Below are positions 1 to 4,693 of a stretch of DNA of 5,435 bases, one piece after another; position 1 is the stretch's first letter, and each line of letters opens with the position of its first letter. This DNA is from Candidatus Martarchaeota archaeon (lineage in GTDB: Archaea > Micrarchaeota > Micrarchaeia > Micrarchaeales > CABMGC01). The stretch is from assembly GCA_023485825.1 (NCBI GenBank), contig JAMCZF010000021.1, positions 1-5,435 on the forward strand, in the 5' to 3' direction. Made by a program: the position numbers and the translations under genes. The notes beneath the pieces were generated by a model. The model did no database searches, had not been told where the DNA came from, and worked only from the letters and a program-made list of their open reading frames with translations.

Positions 1-141
1 TAAGTCCCCTTTCTTCATTTCTCTCATTATCCATCGAACTTGGCCTAGATTTAGTGTCCTCATAGTGGTCTCTTCGTCGTATACGAATTTATCGTTTACC
101 GAGAGAACCTTATTTCGGGATAATACAACGTCCGAAACCAT
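1..141 (-). CDS. N-terminal fragment of a probable transposase/integrase (HTH region), cut by the window edge
   Basis: Reading the minus strand from an ATG at 141, 47 codons stay open to position 1. The visible protein begins MVSDVVLS and contains LGQVRWIMREMKKGDL at about residues 32-47. The pattern VRWI-x-R-x3-KG-(D/E)-L is what I know from the first helix of the helix-turn-helix domain of archaeal transposases/integrases of the IS481/rve type, where it is normally followed by a recognition helix and an RNase H-like DDE core. Those parts lie outside the window, so the family call rests on one short motif. An internal ATG at 63 (residue 27) is an alternative start; it places the motif near the N-terminus, as is usual in such transposases. 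No Shine-Dalgarno sequence is evident before either ATG. The stretch is about 41% G+C, clearly lower than the genes to its right, which suits acquired DNA. It is divergent from tfb. It could also be an unrelated HTH protein. Confidence 0.5.
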   Translation of the reverse strand, partial: MVSDVVLSRNKVLSVNDKFVYDEETTMRTLNLGQVRWIMREMKKGDL

Positions 142-143
142 TG

Positions 144-157
144 GAAAGATTTAAATA
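144..157 (+). promoter_or_regulatory. Possible distal BRE/TATA module for the tfb operon
   Basis: GAAAGA followed by TTTAAATA (150-157) has the BRE-then-TATA arrangement of archaeal promoters. It repeats the 12 bases GAAAGATTTAAA of the proximal promoter at 191-202. Transcription would be expected about 26 nt past the TATA centre, near 179, giving a leader of about 70 nt before the tfb ATG. Because of its symmetry it may instead, or also, serve the minus-strand gene. Confidence 0.4.
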
Positions 158-163
158 TCTTTC
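144..163. repeat. 20-bp inverted repeat centred on TTAAAT between divergent genes
   Basis: GAAAGAT (144-150) and ATCTTTC (157-163) are perfect 7-bp inverted arms around TTAAAT. Each arm plus the centre reads as a BRE-like GAAAGA followed by a TATA-like sequence, so the element looks like a promoter on both strands. It lies 3 bp upstream of the minus-strand ATG at 141 and about 90 bp upstream of the tfb start. It could equally be an operator for a dimeric regulator; the sequence alone does not decide. Confidence 0.5.
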
Positions 164-190
164 GTAGCTAAATAACTACTACTAGTTTTA

Positions 191-204
191 GAAAGATTTA
201 AAAA
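191..204 (+). promoter_or_regulatory. Proximal BRE/TATA promoter of tfb
   Basis: GAAAGA (191-196, purine-rich BRE) is followed directly by TTTAAAAA (197-204, TATA box). A start about 26 nt past the TATA centre would fall near 225-228, leaving a leader of about 25 nt that includes the GGTGAT at 241-246 and ends at the ATG at 251. This is the best-formed promoter in the window and is expected to drive the three-gene unit to 2944. Confidence 0.7.
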
Positions 205-240
205 AGTTCTTGTATTGTTTCAGACGTTAATGCTTGAAAT

Positions 241-246
241 GGTGAT
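241..246 (+). promoter_or_regulatory. Shine-Dalgarno sequence that sets the tfb start
   Basis: GGTGAT matches the anti-Shine-Dalgarno end of archaeal 16S rRNA and lies 4 nt before the ATG at 251. It argues against the longer in-frame reading from TTG 215, which would begin upstream of the predicted transcription start. Confidence 0.7.
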
Positions 247-250
247 ACAA

Positions 251-1285
251 ATGAGCAAAGCAGGAAAACCAGGAAAGCACGGTGCAGTGAAGGCGGCTGA
301 GCCGCAGCGCCATGCAGTTCAGGAGCACGCGCATCTGGGCACAGCGGCTCCCGGCTCAATGAAGCAGTTGGGAGGCATCGAGTCGAAGAAGTGCCCGAGC
401 TGCGGCAGCCAAGATATAATATTCGACAACGAGCGCGGGGAGTACATATGCAACAACTGCGGTCTCGTCATAGAGGAGAATGTTACCGATGAGGGCCCTG
501 AATGGCGCGCGTTCGACTCCGACCAGAGGAATGCGCGTGCGCGCACAGGTGCTCCGATAAAGTACATGAAGCCCAACAAGGGCCTTGTCACTGAGATAGA
601 CATGTACAACAAGGATATAAGGGGCACAAAGCTCTCGTCAAAGAGGCAGGCGCAGCTGTACAGGATGCGCAAGTGGCACAAGCGCGCGAGCATTGCCAGC
701 TCGAGCGAGAGGAACTACCTTGTGGCATTGCCCGAGCTCAACCGCGTCGCGAGCTATCTCGGGCTTCCGGACAACATACGCGAGCAGGCAGCGTTGCTCT
801 ACAGGCAGTGCGTCAAGAACAACCTCATACGCGGAAGGCCAATTGAGACAGTTGTAAACGCAGCGCTTTATGCAACGTGCAGGAGCGCGAACATGCCAAG
901 AACGCTTGACGAGATATCCAACATAAGCAACGTCTCGAAGAAGGAGATCGGGCGCACGTACAGGATAATCGCGCACGAGCTGAACCTCAAGATACCGCTC
1001 ACGGACCCGTCTGCGTACGTGCCAAGGTACGTTGCCGCGCTCAAGCTGAGCGGGGAAGCGCAGGAGAAGGCCATGCAGCTCCTGAAGCAGGCGATGAAGA
1101 AGGGGCTGATAAGCGGGAGGAGCCCGACCGGAGTTTCTGCTGCTGCGGTGTACATTGCAGGTGCGCTTGTGGGAGAGCGTCGCACGCAGAAGGAAGTGGC
1201 GGACGTGGCCGGGGTAACAGAGGTAACCATAAGGAACAGGTACAGGGAGCTCAAGCAGGAGCTTGAGATAGACGTGAACCTGTAG
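251..1285 (+). CDS. tfb: Transcription initiation factor B (TFB, TFIIB homologue)
   Basis: TFB binds the TBP-TATA complex, contacts the BRE and recruits RNA polymerase for start-site selection. The 344-residue protein shows the full family layout. A zinc ribbon has C48, C51, C67 and C70 (CPSC and CNNCG). The B-reader/linker segment DEGPEWRAFDSDQR is at 80-93, then RTGAP at 98-102. Two cyclin-like repeats cover about 153-245 (with IRGRPIE and TLDEIS) and 255-340 (with SGRSPTG and GERRTQKEVA). The C-terminal helix-turn-helix VTEVTIRNRYREL at 322-334 is the BRE-recognition element. The ATG at 251 is chosen because GGTGAT lies 4 nt upstream; an in-frame TTG at 215 would precede the predicted transcription start. 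Oddities: about 47 residues rich in Lys, His, Ala and Gly precede the zinc ribbon, where most archaeal TFBs have few, and the usual HDKGL after the reader is PNKGL. It is the first gene of a tight unit; the next start is 8 nt past its stop. Confidence 0.97.
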   Translation: MSKAGKPGKHGAVKAAEPQRHAVQEHAHLGTAAPGSMKQLGGIESKKCPSCGSQDIIFDNERGEYICNNCGLVIEENVTDEGPEWRAFDSDQRNARARTGAPIKYMKPNKGLVTEIDMYNKDIRGTKLSSKRQAQLYRMRKWHKRASIASSSERNYLVALPELNRVASYLGLPDNIREQAALLYRQCVKNNLIRGRPIETVVNAALYATCRSANMPRTLDEISNISNVSKKEIGRTYRIIAHELNLKIPLTDPSAYVPRYVAALKLSGEAQEKAMQLLKQAMKKGLISGRSPTGVSAAAVYIAGALVGERRTQKEVADVAGVTEVTIRNRYRELKQELEIDVNL

Positions 1286-1293
1286 GCGTGGGC

Positions 1294-1689
1294 ATGAGGC
1301 TCCGTGCCTTTCTCGCTGTGCTGGCCGTCGCTGTGGCCCTGCAGGCGTATGCTGCAGGCATGTCAGCGCAGGGCTATACTGCGAAGCAGGCCAACCTGAC
1401 AATACAGAACATCAGCGCGTACATACAAACGGTCAATGAGTCCTCCTTCCTCGTGTTCTCGCCGAACCTGACACAGGCGTATTATTATCTGGGCAAGGCG
1501 CGTGCATACTACAACAAATCGCCGTCCCTTGCCGTGCAGTATGCGTTCATGGCAAACAGCTCCGCAATGGCTGCCTACGACTCAATGGGCAAGTACAGGA
1601 ACTACGCCATTCTCGCGATGCTGGTGTTCACTGGCGTGGTGGGATTCCTGCTGTACGTGTTTGCGAGGAGGAGGGGACGCTATGAATGA
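1294..1689 (+). CDS. Small secreted-face membrane protein with signal peptide, dense N-glycosylation sequons and C-terminal TM
   Basis: I do not recognise a family. From ATG 1294 the protein has 131 residues. Residues 1-22 form a signal peptide (MRLR, then a hydrophobic Ala/Val/Leu run ending near AYAAG). An external domain follows (about 23-103), then one membrane helix (about 104-123, YAILAMLVFTGVVGFLLYVF) and a basic stop-transfer tail ARRRGRYE. This predicts a type I membrane protein with its domain outside the cell. That domain carries six N-x-S/T sequons at N34, N39, N48, N58, N74 and N88, though N74 is followed by Pro after the Ser and may not be used. It has no cysteine and is rich in Tyr and Ala, with a spacing that suggests paired helices (about 61-97). 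GTG 1288 is an alternative start two codons upstream; neither start has a strong Shine-Dalgarno sequence. It starts 8 nt after tfb and overlaps the malic enzyme gene by 8 nt, so all three are probably co-transcribed. Confidence 0.85.
   Translation: MRLRAFLAVLAVAVALQAYAAGMSAQGYTAKQANLTIQNISAYIQTVNESSFLVFSPNLTQAYYYLGKARAYYNKSPSLAVQYAFMANSSAMAAYDSMGKYRNYAILAMLVFTGVVGFLLYVFARRRGRYE
1667..1676 (+). promoter_or_regulatory. Strong Shine-Dalgarno sequence for the malic enzyme gene
   Basis: GGAGGAGGGG lies 5 nt before ATG 1682, inside the end of the upstream coding region, where it also encodes part of the basic membrane-stop tail. It is the strongest ribosome binding site in the window and supports ATG 1682 over the much longer upstream reading of the same frame. 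Confidence 0.75.
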
Positions 1690-2944
1690 CAGGGATTACG
1701 TGCTGCGCAAGCACAGGGAGCACAGGGGCAAGATAGAGGTAATAGGCAAGGTCCCTGTTGAGACAAAGGAGCAACTGTCCACTTATTATACCCCTGGAGT
1801 CGCGCAGGTCTCGGTTGAGATAAATGCGCACCCCGAGACCGTGTACGAGTACACGAATAAGGGCAACACAGTGGCAATCGTCTCTGACGGCACCAGGATA
1901 CTCGGCCTCGGGGATGTTGGCCCTGAAGCGGGCCTCGCAGTCATGGAGGGCAAGGCCGTACTTTTCAAGAGATTCGGAGGCATAGACGCGGTGCCGCTGT
2001 GCATAAGGAAAGGCACCGAGGATGAGATATTGGGATTTCTCAGGCAGATAGAGCCGGCATTCGGGGCAATAAACATGGAGGACATAGAGGCGCCAAAGGT
2101 TCTCAGGATAGTCAGGCAGGCGTCGCACACGCTAAGCATACCTGTATTCCATGACGACCAGCATGGCACCGGTGTTGTGACCCTTGCCGCGCTGATGAAT
2201 GCGCTCAGGCTCGCCGGCAAGGGCAGGAATGCGAGGGTTGTTATCGTCGGAGCAGGCTCTGCCGGGATAGGCATAAGCAACATGCTCATACACGCAGGGT
2301 TCAGGAACATGCTCGTGCTGGACAGCAAAGGGCTCATATACAAGGGCAGGAGGCAGGACATGAACGAATTCAAGGAGGAGATCGCGGGGAGGACAAACCA
2401 GAAGGGGCTCCGCGGAACTCTTGACGACGCCATAAAAGGTGCAGACGTCTTCATCGGGGCAAGCGGAAGGCCCGGAATACTCAGGAAGGAGCACATACGC
2501 GCGATGGCGGATAAGCCCATAGTCTTTGCGCTGACGAATCCGTCGCCGGAGATTGAGTATGAAGATGCGAGGAAGGCCGGGGCTTATATCGTAGCCACGG
2601 GAAGGAGCGACACGCCAAACCAGATAAACAACGTCGTATCGTTCCCTGGCATAATGCGCGGCGTGTTGGAGGTGCGCGCAGTGTCTGTGTCTCCTGGAAT
2701 GCTTTATGCCGCAGCGGCGGCTATAGCCAGGGAGTGCAGGAAGCCGTCGCGCGACAACATAATACCAAGCGTTGTAGACAAGGGCATCGCCATCGAGCTT
2801 ACGGAAAATGTCGCAGCGGCTGTGGCAAAGGCAGCGATGAAGGAGGGCATTGCCCGCGCGAAAAGGAGCCCGAGCAGCATAAGGAGGGCCGTACGCGACT
2901 CCATTTGGAGGTACAAGCGCATCGAGAGCGGCATTGTACGTTGA
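1682..2944 (+). CDS. Malic enzyme (malate dehydrogenase, oxaloacetate-decarboxylating)
   Basis: It catalyses oxidative decarboxylation of malate to pyruvate and CO2 with NAD or NADP, using a divalent metal, in the cytoplasm. The 420-residue length fits the compact prokaryotic form without a phosphotransacetylase domain. The N-terminal malic domain shows YYTPGVA (catalytic Tyr at 36), SDGTRILGLGDVGPEAG (68-84) and MEGKAVLFK (88-96, catalytic Lys91). Metal ligands are in NMEDIEAP (E133, D134) and HDDQHGTG (157-164, D159). The NAD(P)-binding Rossmann loop is GAGSAG (190-195), with D214 at the end of the second strand. The late signatures ALTNPSPE (283-290) and ATGRSDTPNQINNVVSFPG (305-323) are intact. 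Every key residue I would expect is present, so it should be active. I cannot decide NAD versus NADP preference. The start ATG 1682 has a strong upstream Shine-Dalgarno sequence and overlaps the previous gene by 8 nt, so translation may be coupled. No clear T-rich terminator follows on the plus strand. Confidence 0.95.
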   Translation: MNDRDYVLRKHREHRGKIEVIGKVPVETKEQLSTYYTPGVAQVSVEINAHPETVYEYTNKGNTVAIVSDGTRILGLGDVGPEAGLAVMEGKAVLFKRFGGIDAVPLCIRKGTEDEILGFLRQIEPAFGAINMEDIEAPKVLRIVRQASHTLSIPVFHDDQHGTGVVTLAALMNALRLAGKGRNARVVIVGAGSAGIGISNMLIHAGFRNMLVLDSKGLIYKGRRQDMNEFKEEIAGRTNQKGLRGTLDDAIKGADVFIGASGRPGILRKEHIRAMADKPIVFALTNPSPEIEYEDARKAGAYIVATGRSDTPNQINNVVSFPGIMRGVLEVRAVSVSPGMLYAAAAAIARECRKPSRDNIIPSVVDKGIAIELTENVAAAVAKAAMKEGIARAKRSPSSIRRAVRDSIWRYKRIESGIVR

Positions 2945-3045
2945 CAATGTGTCCGGCTGGGCTCGATGCGATGACAAATGCCCGTGGAGCCGCTGCAGCA
3001 TGCTTCTGGAACCTAACGGCCGCGGTGCCTAGAAAATAGAAAACG

Positions 3046-3081
3046 CAGTGCCAGAAGGACAGCAGAATGCCCATGGCACTG
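3046..3081. repeat. 8-bp perfect inverted repeat in the convergent intergenic region
   Basis: CAGTGCCA (3046-3053) and TGGCACTG (3074-3081) are perfect inverted arms around a 20-nt spacer. The element lies between the 3' ends of the malic enzyme gene (stop at 2944) and the four-TM gene (minus, stop at 3145). It is not followed by a T run on the plus strand. On the minus strand it lies just past the T-rich tract. It might form a 3'-end RNA hairpin on either transcript; the long loop makes it only moderately stable. Confidence 0.45.
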
Positions 3082-3087
3082 AGTTTA

Positions 3088-3117
3088 TGGAAATGGGAAA
3101 TAAAAGAAAATAAACAA
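3088..3117 (-). terminator. T-rich terminator tract for the four-TM gene
   Basis: On the minus strand, about 28 nt beyond the TAA at 3145, the sequence becomes T-rich (TTTATTTTCTTTTATTTCCC and onward). Archaeal RNA polymerase stops at T-rich tracts without needing a hairpin, so this is a plausible terminator for the minus-strand gene. No comparable T run is seen on the plus strand after the malic enzyme stop. Confidence 0.5.
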
Positions 3118-3144
3118 GACTGCTCCGCGCTGCCGCCGCAGGGC

Positions 3145-3519
3145 TTAGTATGCGGCTATTATGGTCCCTATGAGGGACAGCACGACGCCGAGCACTGAGA
3201 ACCAGATCAGGCCAGGGTTTGACACTGTAAGCGCAACTAGCGTTATGCCTGCAACGACAGAGGACTTGTATATCCAGTTCACGACGTTTTTGCTGTCTGT
3301 CAGGAGAACGAAGCTAAGCAGGAACAACCCTATGGCGCTCACCACTCCGACTCCGGCGAATATGGGCAGCAATACCCCGCCAGCGTTGCCGCTGAACAGT
3401 GCAGGTACGGCCCACTTCGGAGCCAACAGCTCGTACACTACGTACAGGTACGCCAATGAGCCTAGAAAAGCTAGGACAAAGGCAGGCGCACTCCTTCCAT
3501 TTCTCGTGCTTTTTGCCAT
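3145..3519 (-). CDS. Uncharacterised four-TM integral membrane protein
   Basis: I do not recognise a family. From ATG 3519 the protein has 124 residues. A short basic N-terminus (MAKSTRNGRS) precedes four hydrophobic segments at about 11-33, 49-73, 84-99 and 103-123, joined by short loops. The basic N-terminus suggests both ends are cytoplasmic. There is no signal cleavage site, no cysteine and no cluster of charged residues inside the helices, so nothing points to transport or catalysis. ATG 3519 is preferred because GTGAG lies 4 nt before it. The in-frame GTG 3534 gives five more residues (MKVSY) and lies almost on the predicted transcription start, so a leaderless GTG form is possible. It has its own TATA box and a T-rich terminator, so it is probably a single-gene unit, 100 nt downstream of the metallo-hydrolase gene on the same strand. 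Confidence 0.8.
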   Translation of the reverse strand: MAKSTRNGRSAPAFVLAFLGSLAYLYVVYELLAPKWAVPALFSGNAGGVLLPIFAGVGVVSAIGLFLLSFVLLTDSKNVVNWIYKSSVVAGITLVALTVSNPGLIWFSVLGVVLSLIGTIIAAY

Positions 3520-3523
3520 GTAA

Positions 3524-3528
3524 CTCAC
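3524..3528 (-). promoter_or_regulatory. Shine-Dalgarno sequence that favours ATG 3519
   Basis: GTGAG on the minus strand (3528 down to 3524) is separated by TTAC from the ATG at 3519. It resembles the GGTGA-type site before tfb and favours the shorter start of the four-TM protein over GTG 3534. Confidence 0.5.
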
Positions 3529-3555
3529 TTTCACTATAAGATCAGCTTGTGGTGC

Positions 3556-3569
3556 TTTTTAAACTGACC
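3556..3569 (-). promoter_or_regulatory. TATA promoter of the four-TM gene
   Basis: On the minus strand GGTCAG is followed by TTTAAAAA (3563 down to 3556), the same TATA sequence as the proximal tfb promoter. Transcription would be expected near 3533, that is 0-15 nt before the candidate starts, giving a very short leader or none. Confidence 0.6.
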
Positions 3570-3619
3570 TGCAGGTTAGACGTTTGACGAAGTAGTTGGC
3601 TTGGAAACGCGCGGGTAGT

Positions 3620-4612
3620 TTAGCGCTGAAGGTGCGCGGGAAGCCGCGCCCTCACATCAAGGCCCATCTCGGTATAATTCTCGAAGAACGGATGCGCGTT
3701 ATAGCCCTCTTGCGACAGGGTCCTTGCGAAGATCTTTTGGCTGTCCCTGCTGCCATAGGTGTAGACAACCTTTGGGCTGCACTGGTCTATGTACTCTGTT
3801 GCCTGCCTGAAGTCTGCATGGTCGCTCAGCTCGAACTGCACGTCAACGTGCATGTTGTAGGTCCTTGCGAAGCCCGTGGCGACTGCAGTGAAGACCTTCC
3901 TTCCAGTACTGTTTGCCAGCCTGTACGCTGCCTCGTGGAGCCTGTGCACCTCAACTATGCCCAGGAAGCTCCTCTGTGTTTCCGAAGCAGGCTCTTCCGA
4001 ATCTTTTTCCTCGATATAGTCAAGGCGGACCCCGTTATTGCAGTATACCCTGTTTATAGCACCTATTCTCTTGCTTACCAGGGGGGCGTACCCTGCTTCG
4101 TTCGCTATCTTCACGAGCTCCTGGGCCTTGCCCAGGGCATAGGCGCCGAAGAGGACAGTTCCCCTGCTTACTTTCGCATCGATGTAGTGCTGCATGGATG
4201 TTATCACCTCATTCTTGTCCTCAAAAACGACATCCCGGTACGGATACGTCGAGTCTATTATGAGTACATCTGCGGCCCTTACCTCTATAGGCTCTGCTGC
4301 AAGTGATTCCCGCATCTGGTAGTCCCCTGTATAGACGAACGAGTAGCCGTCATCGGACTCAGCGAGCAGCTGCTTCGAGCCCAGTATGTGGCCTGCATCG
4401 AGCAGCTTCGCGTTGCGCATGCTCTGCAGCCTTTTCAGGGGCACCCCTTTCCTGAGCTCTATCAGGTCAGAGGTTATGCTGCTCGCCAGTATCTCCCTGG
4501 ATTTGGCCACCCCTGATGTGTGATCCGAGTGCGCATGCGATACAAAGCCCATGTCAGAGCGTTTGTCCCTCGCATCGAGCGCGACGTCCCTTCCATTGAC
4601 CAGCATGCCCAT
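3620..4612 (-). CDS. Metallo-beta-lactamase fold hydrolase, beta-CASP-type nuclease (YSH1/exonuclease-like)
   Basis: This belongs to the Zn-dependent MBL superfamily whose beta-CASP branch processes RNA or DNA ends (CPSF73/YSH1, SNM1/Artemis and the ligase-associated exonucleases). The 330 residues show motif 1 D13, motif 2 HAHSDH (26-31), motif 3 H75 in GHILGS, and motif 4 D97 in TGD. The beta-CASP acidic residue is D120 in IIDSTY, the strand-helix segment GTVLFGAYALGKAQEL is at 151-166, and motif B is H265 in SDHADF. Both Zn sites therefore look complete. At the place where RNA-acting members have the motif C histidine (VHGE or THG), this protein reads VYTYGS (283-288), with Y286 in place of His. 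The short length, about 330 residues, matches the small exonuclease forms and leaves no room for KH domains. I cannot tell RNA from DNA as substrate. ATG 4612 is preceded by a weak AGGCGA; ATG 4606 is an alternative. It is divergent from thioredoxin reductase. Confidence 0.88.
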   Translation of the reverse strand: MGMLVNGRDVALDARDKRSDMGFVSHAHSDHTSGVAKSREILASSITSDLIELRKGVPLKRLQSMRNAKLLDAGHILGSKQLLAESDDGYSFVYTGDYQMRESLAAEPIEVRAADVLIIDSTYPYRDVVFEDKNEVITSMQHYIDAKVSRGTVLFGAYALGKAQELVKIANEAGYAPLVSKRIGAINRVYCNNGVRLDYIEEKDSEEPASETQRSFLGIVEVHRLHEAAYRLANSTGRKVFTAVATGFARTYNMHVDVQFELSDHADFRQATEYIDQCSPKVVYTYGSRDSQKIFARTLSQEGYNAHPFFENYTEMGLDVRARLPAHLQR

Positions 4613-4643
4613 CAGGTCGCCTGTTGGACTACAACGCCAATGC

Positions 4644-4650
4644 TTATATA
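4644..4650. promoter_or_regulatory. Symmetrical TATA element shared by divergent genes
   Basis: TTATATA on the plus strand reads TATATAA on the minus strand. Its centre, near 4647, is placed so that plus transcription would start near 4673 (leader about 20 nt to ATG 4694) and minus transcription near 4621 (leader about 9 nt to ATG 4612). The minus side has the better BRE-like sequence (TAGAAAC just upstream), while the plus side has GCCAATGC, so minus-strand use looks favoured. No other good TATA box is visible in the 81-nt gap. Confidence 0.55.
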
Positions 4651-4685
4651 GTTTCTATGCGTAAAGGTAGTATCAAGGTCTTTTT

Positions 4686-4690
4686 GTGAT
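4686..4690 (+). promoter_or_regulatory. Shine-Dalgarno sequence of the thioredoxin reductase gene
   Basis: GTGAT lies 3 nt before ATG 4694 and matches the GGTGAT type seen at tfb. It supports ATG 4694, whose product opens directly into the FAD-binding strand, as is usual for this family. Confidence 0.5.
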
Positions 4691-4693
4691 GGC

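Noticed and set aside
215..250. Longer tfb reading from TTG 215
   Set aside because: It would start before the predicted transcription start near 226 and has no Shine-Dalgarno sequence, whereas ATG 251 follows GGTGAT.
638..1402. Long minus-strand open frame across tfb
   Set aside because: It is antisense to a clear TFB coding region, is rich in Arg, Pro and His as expected of a shadow in G+C-rich DNA, and shows no domain.
1502..1681. Upstream extension of the malic enzyme frame
   Set aside because: It lies in a different frame over the membrane protein gene and gives a Trp/Cys-rich low-quality sequence; the strong ribosome site points to ATG 1682.
2947..3039. 30-codon open frame just after the malic enzyme stop
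   Set aside because: No Shine-Dalgarno sequence, no recognisable features, and it is the tail of a frame that runs antiparallel in sense to no known gene; length is within chance.
2799..3074. Minus-strand frame starting with a hydrophobic stretch (MGILLSFW)
   Set aside because: Most of it is antisense to the malic enzyme gene, it has no promoter or ribosome site, and it overlaps the inverted repeat; treated as a shadow.
2960..3085. Possible C/D box sRNA (GATGACA near 2970, CTGA near 3080)
   Set aside because: The boxes are about 105 nt apart, box C is imperfect and there are no internal D'/C' boxes; archaeal C/D sRNAs are usually 50-65 nt.
3634..3649. Small GC-rich hairpin GCGCGG/CCGCGC at the 3' end of the hydrolase gene
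   Set aside because: It lies within the last coding codons and is not followed by a T run on the minus strand, so it is not convincing as a terminator.
3596..4306. Plus-strand 236-codon frame
   Set aside because: It is fully antisense to the metallo-beta-lactamase gene, whose motifs are intact, and has no coding features of its own.
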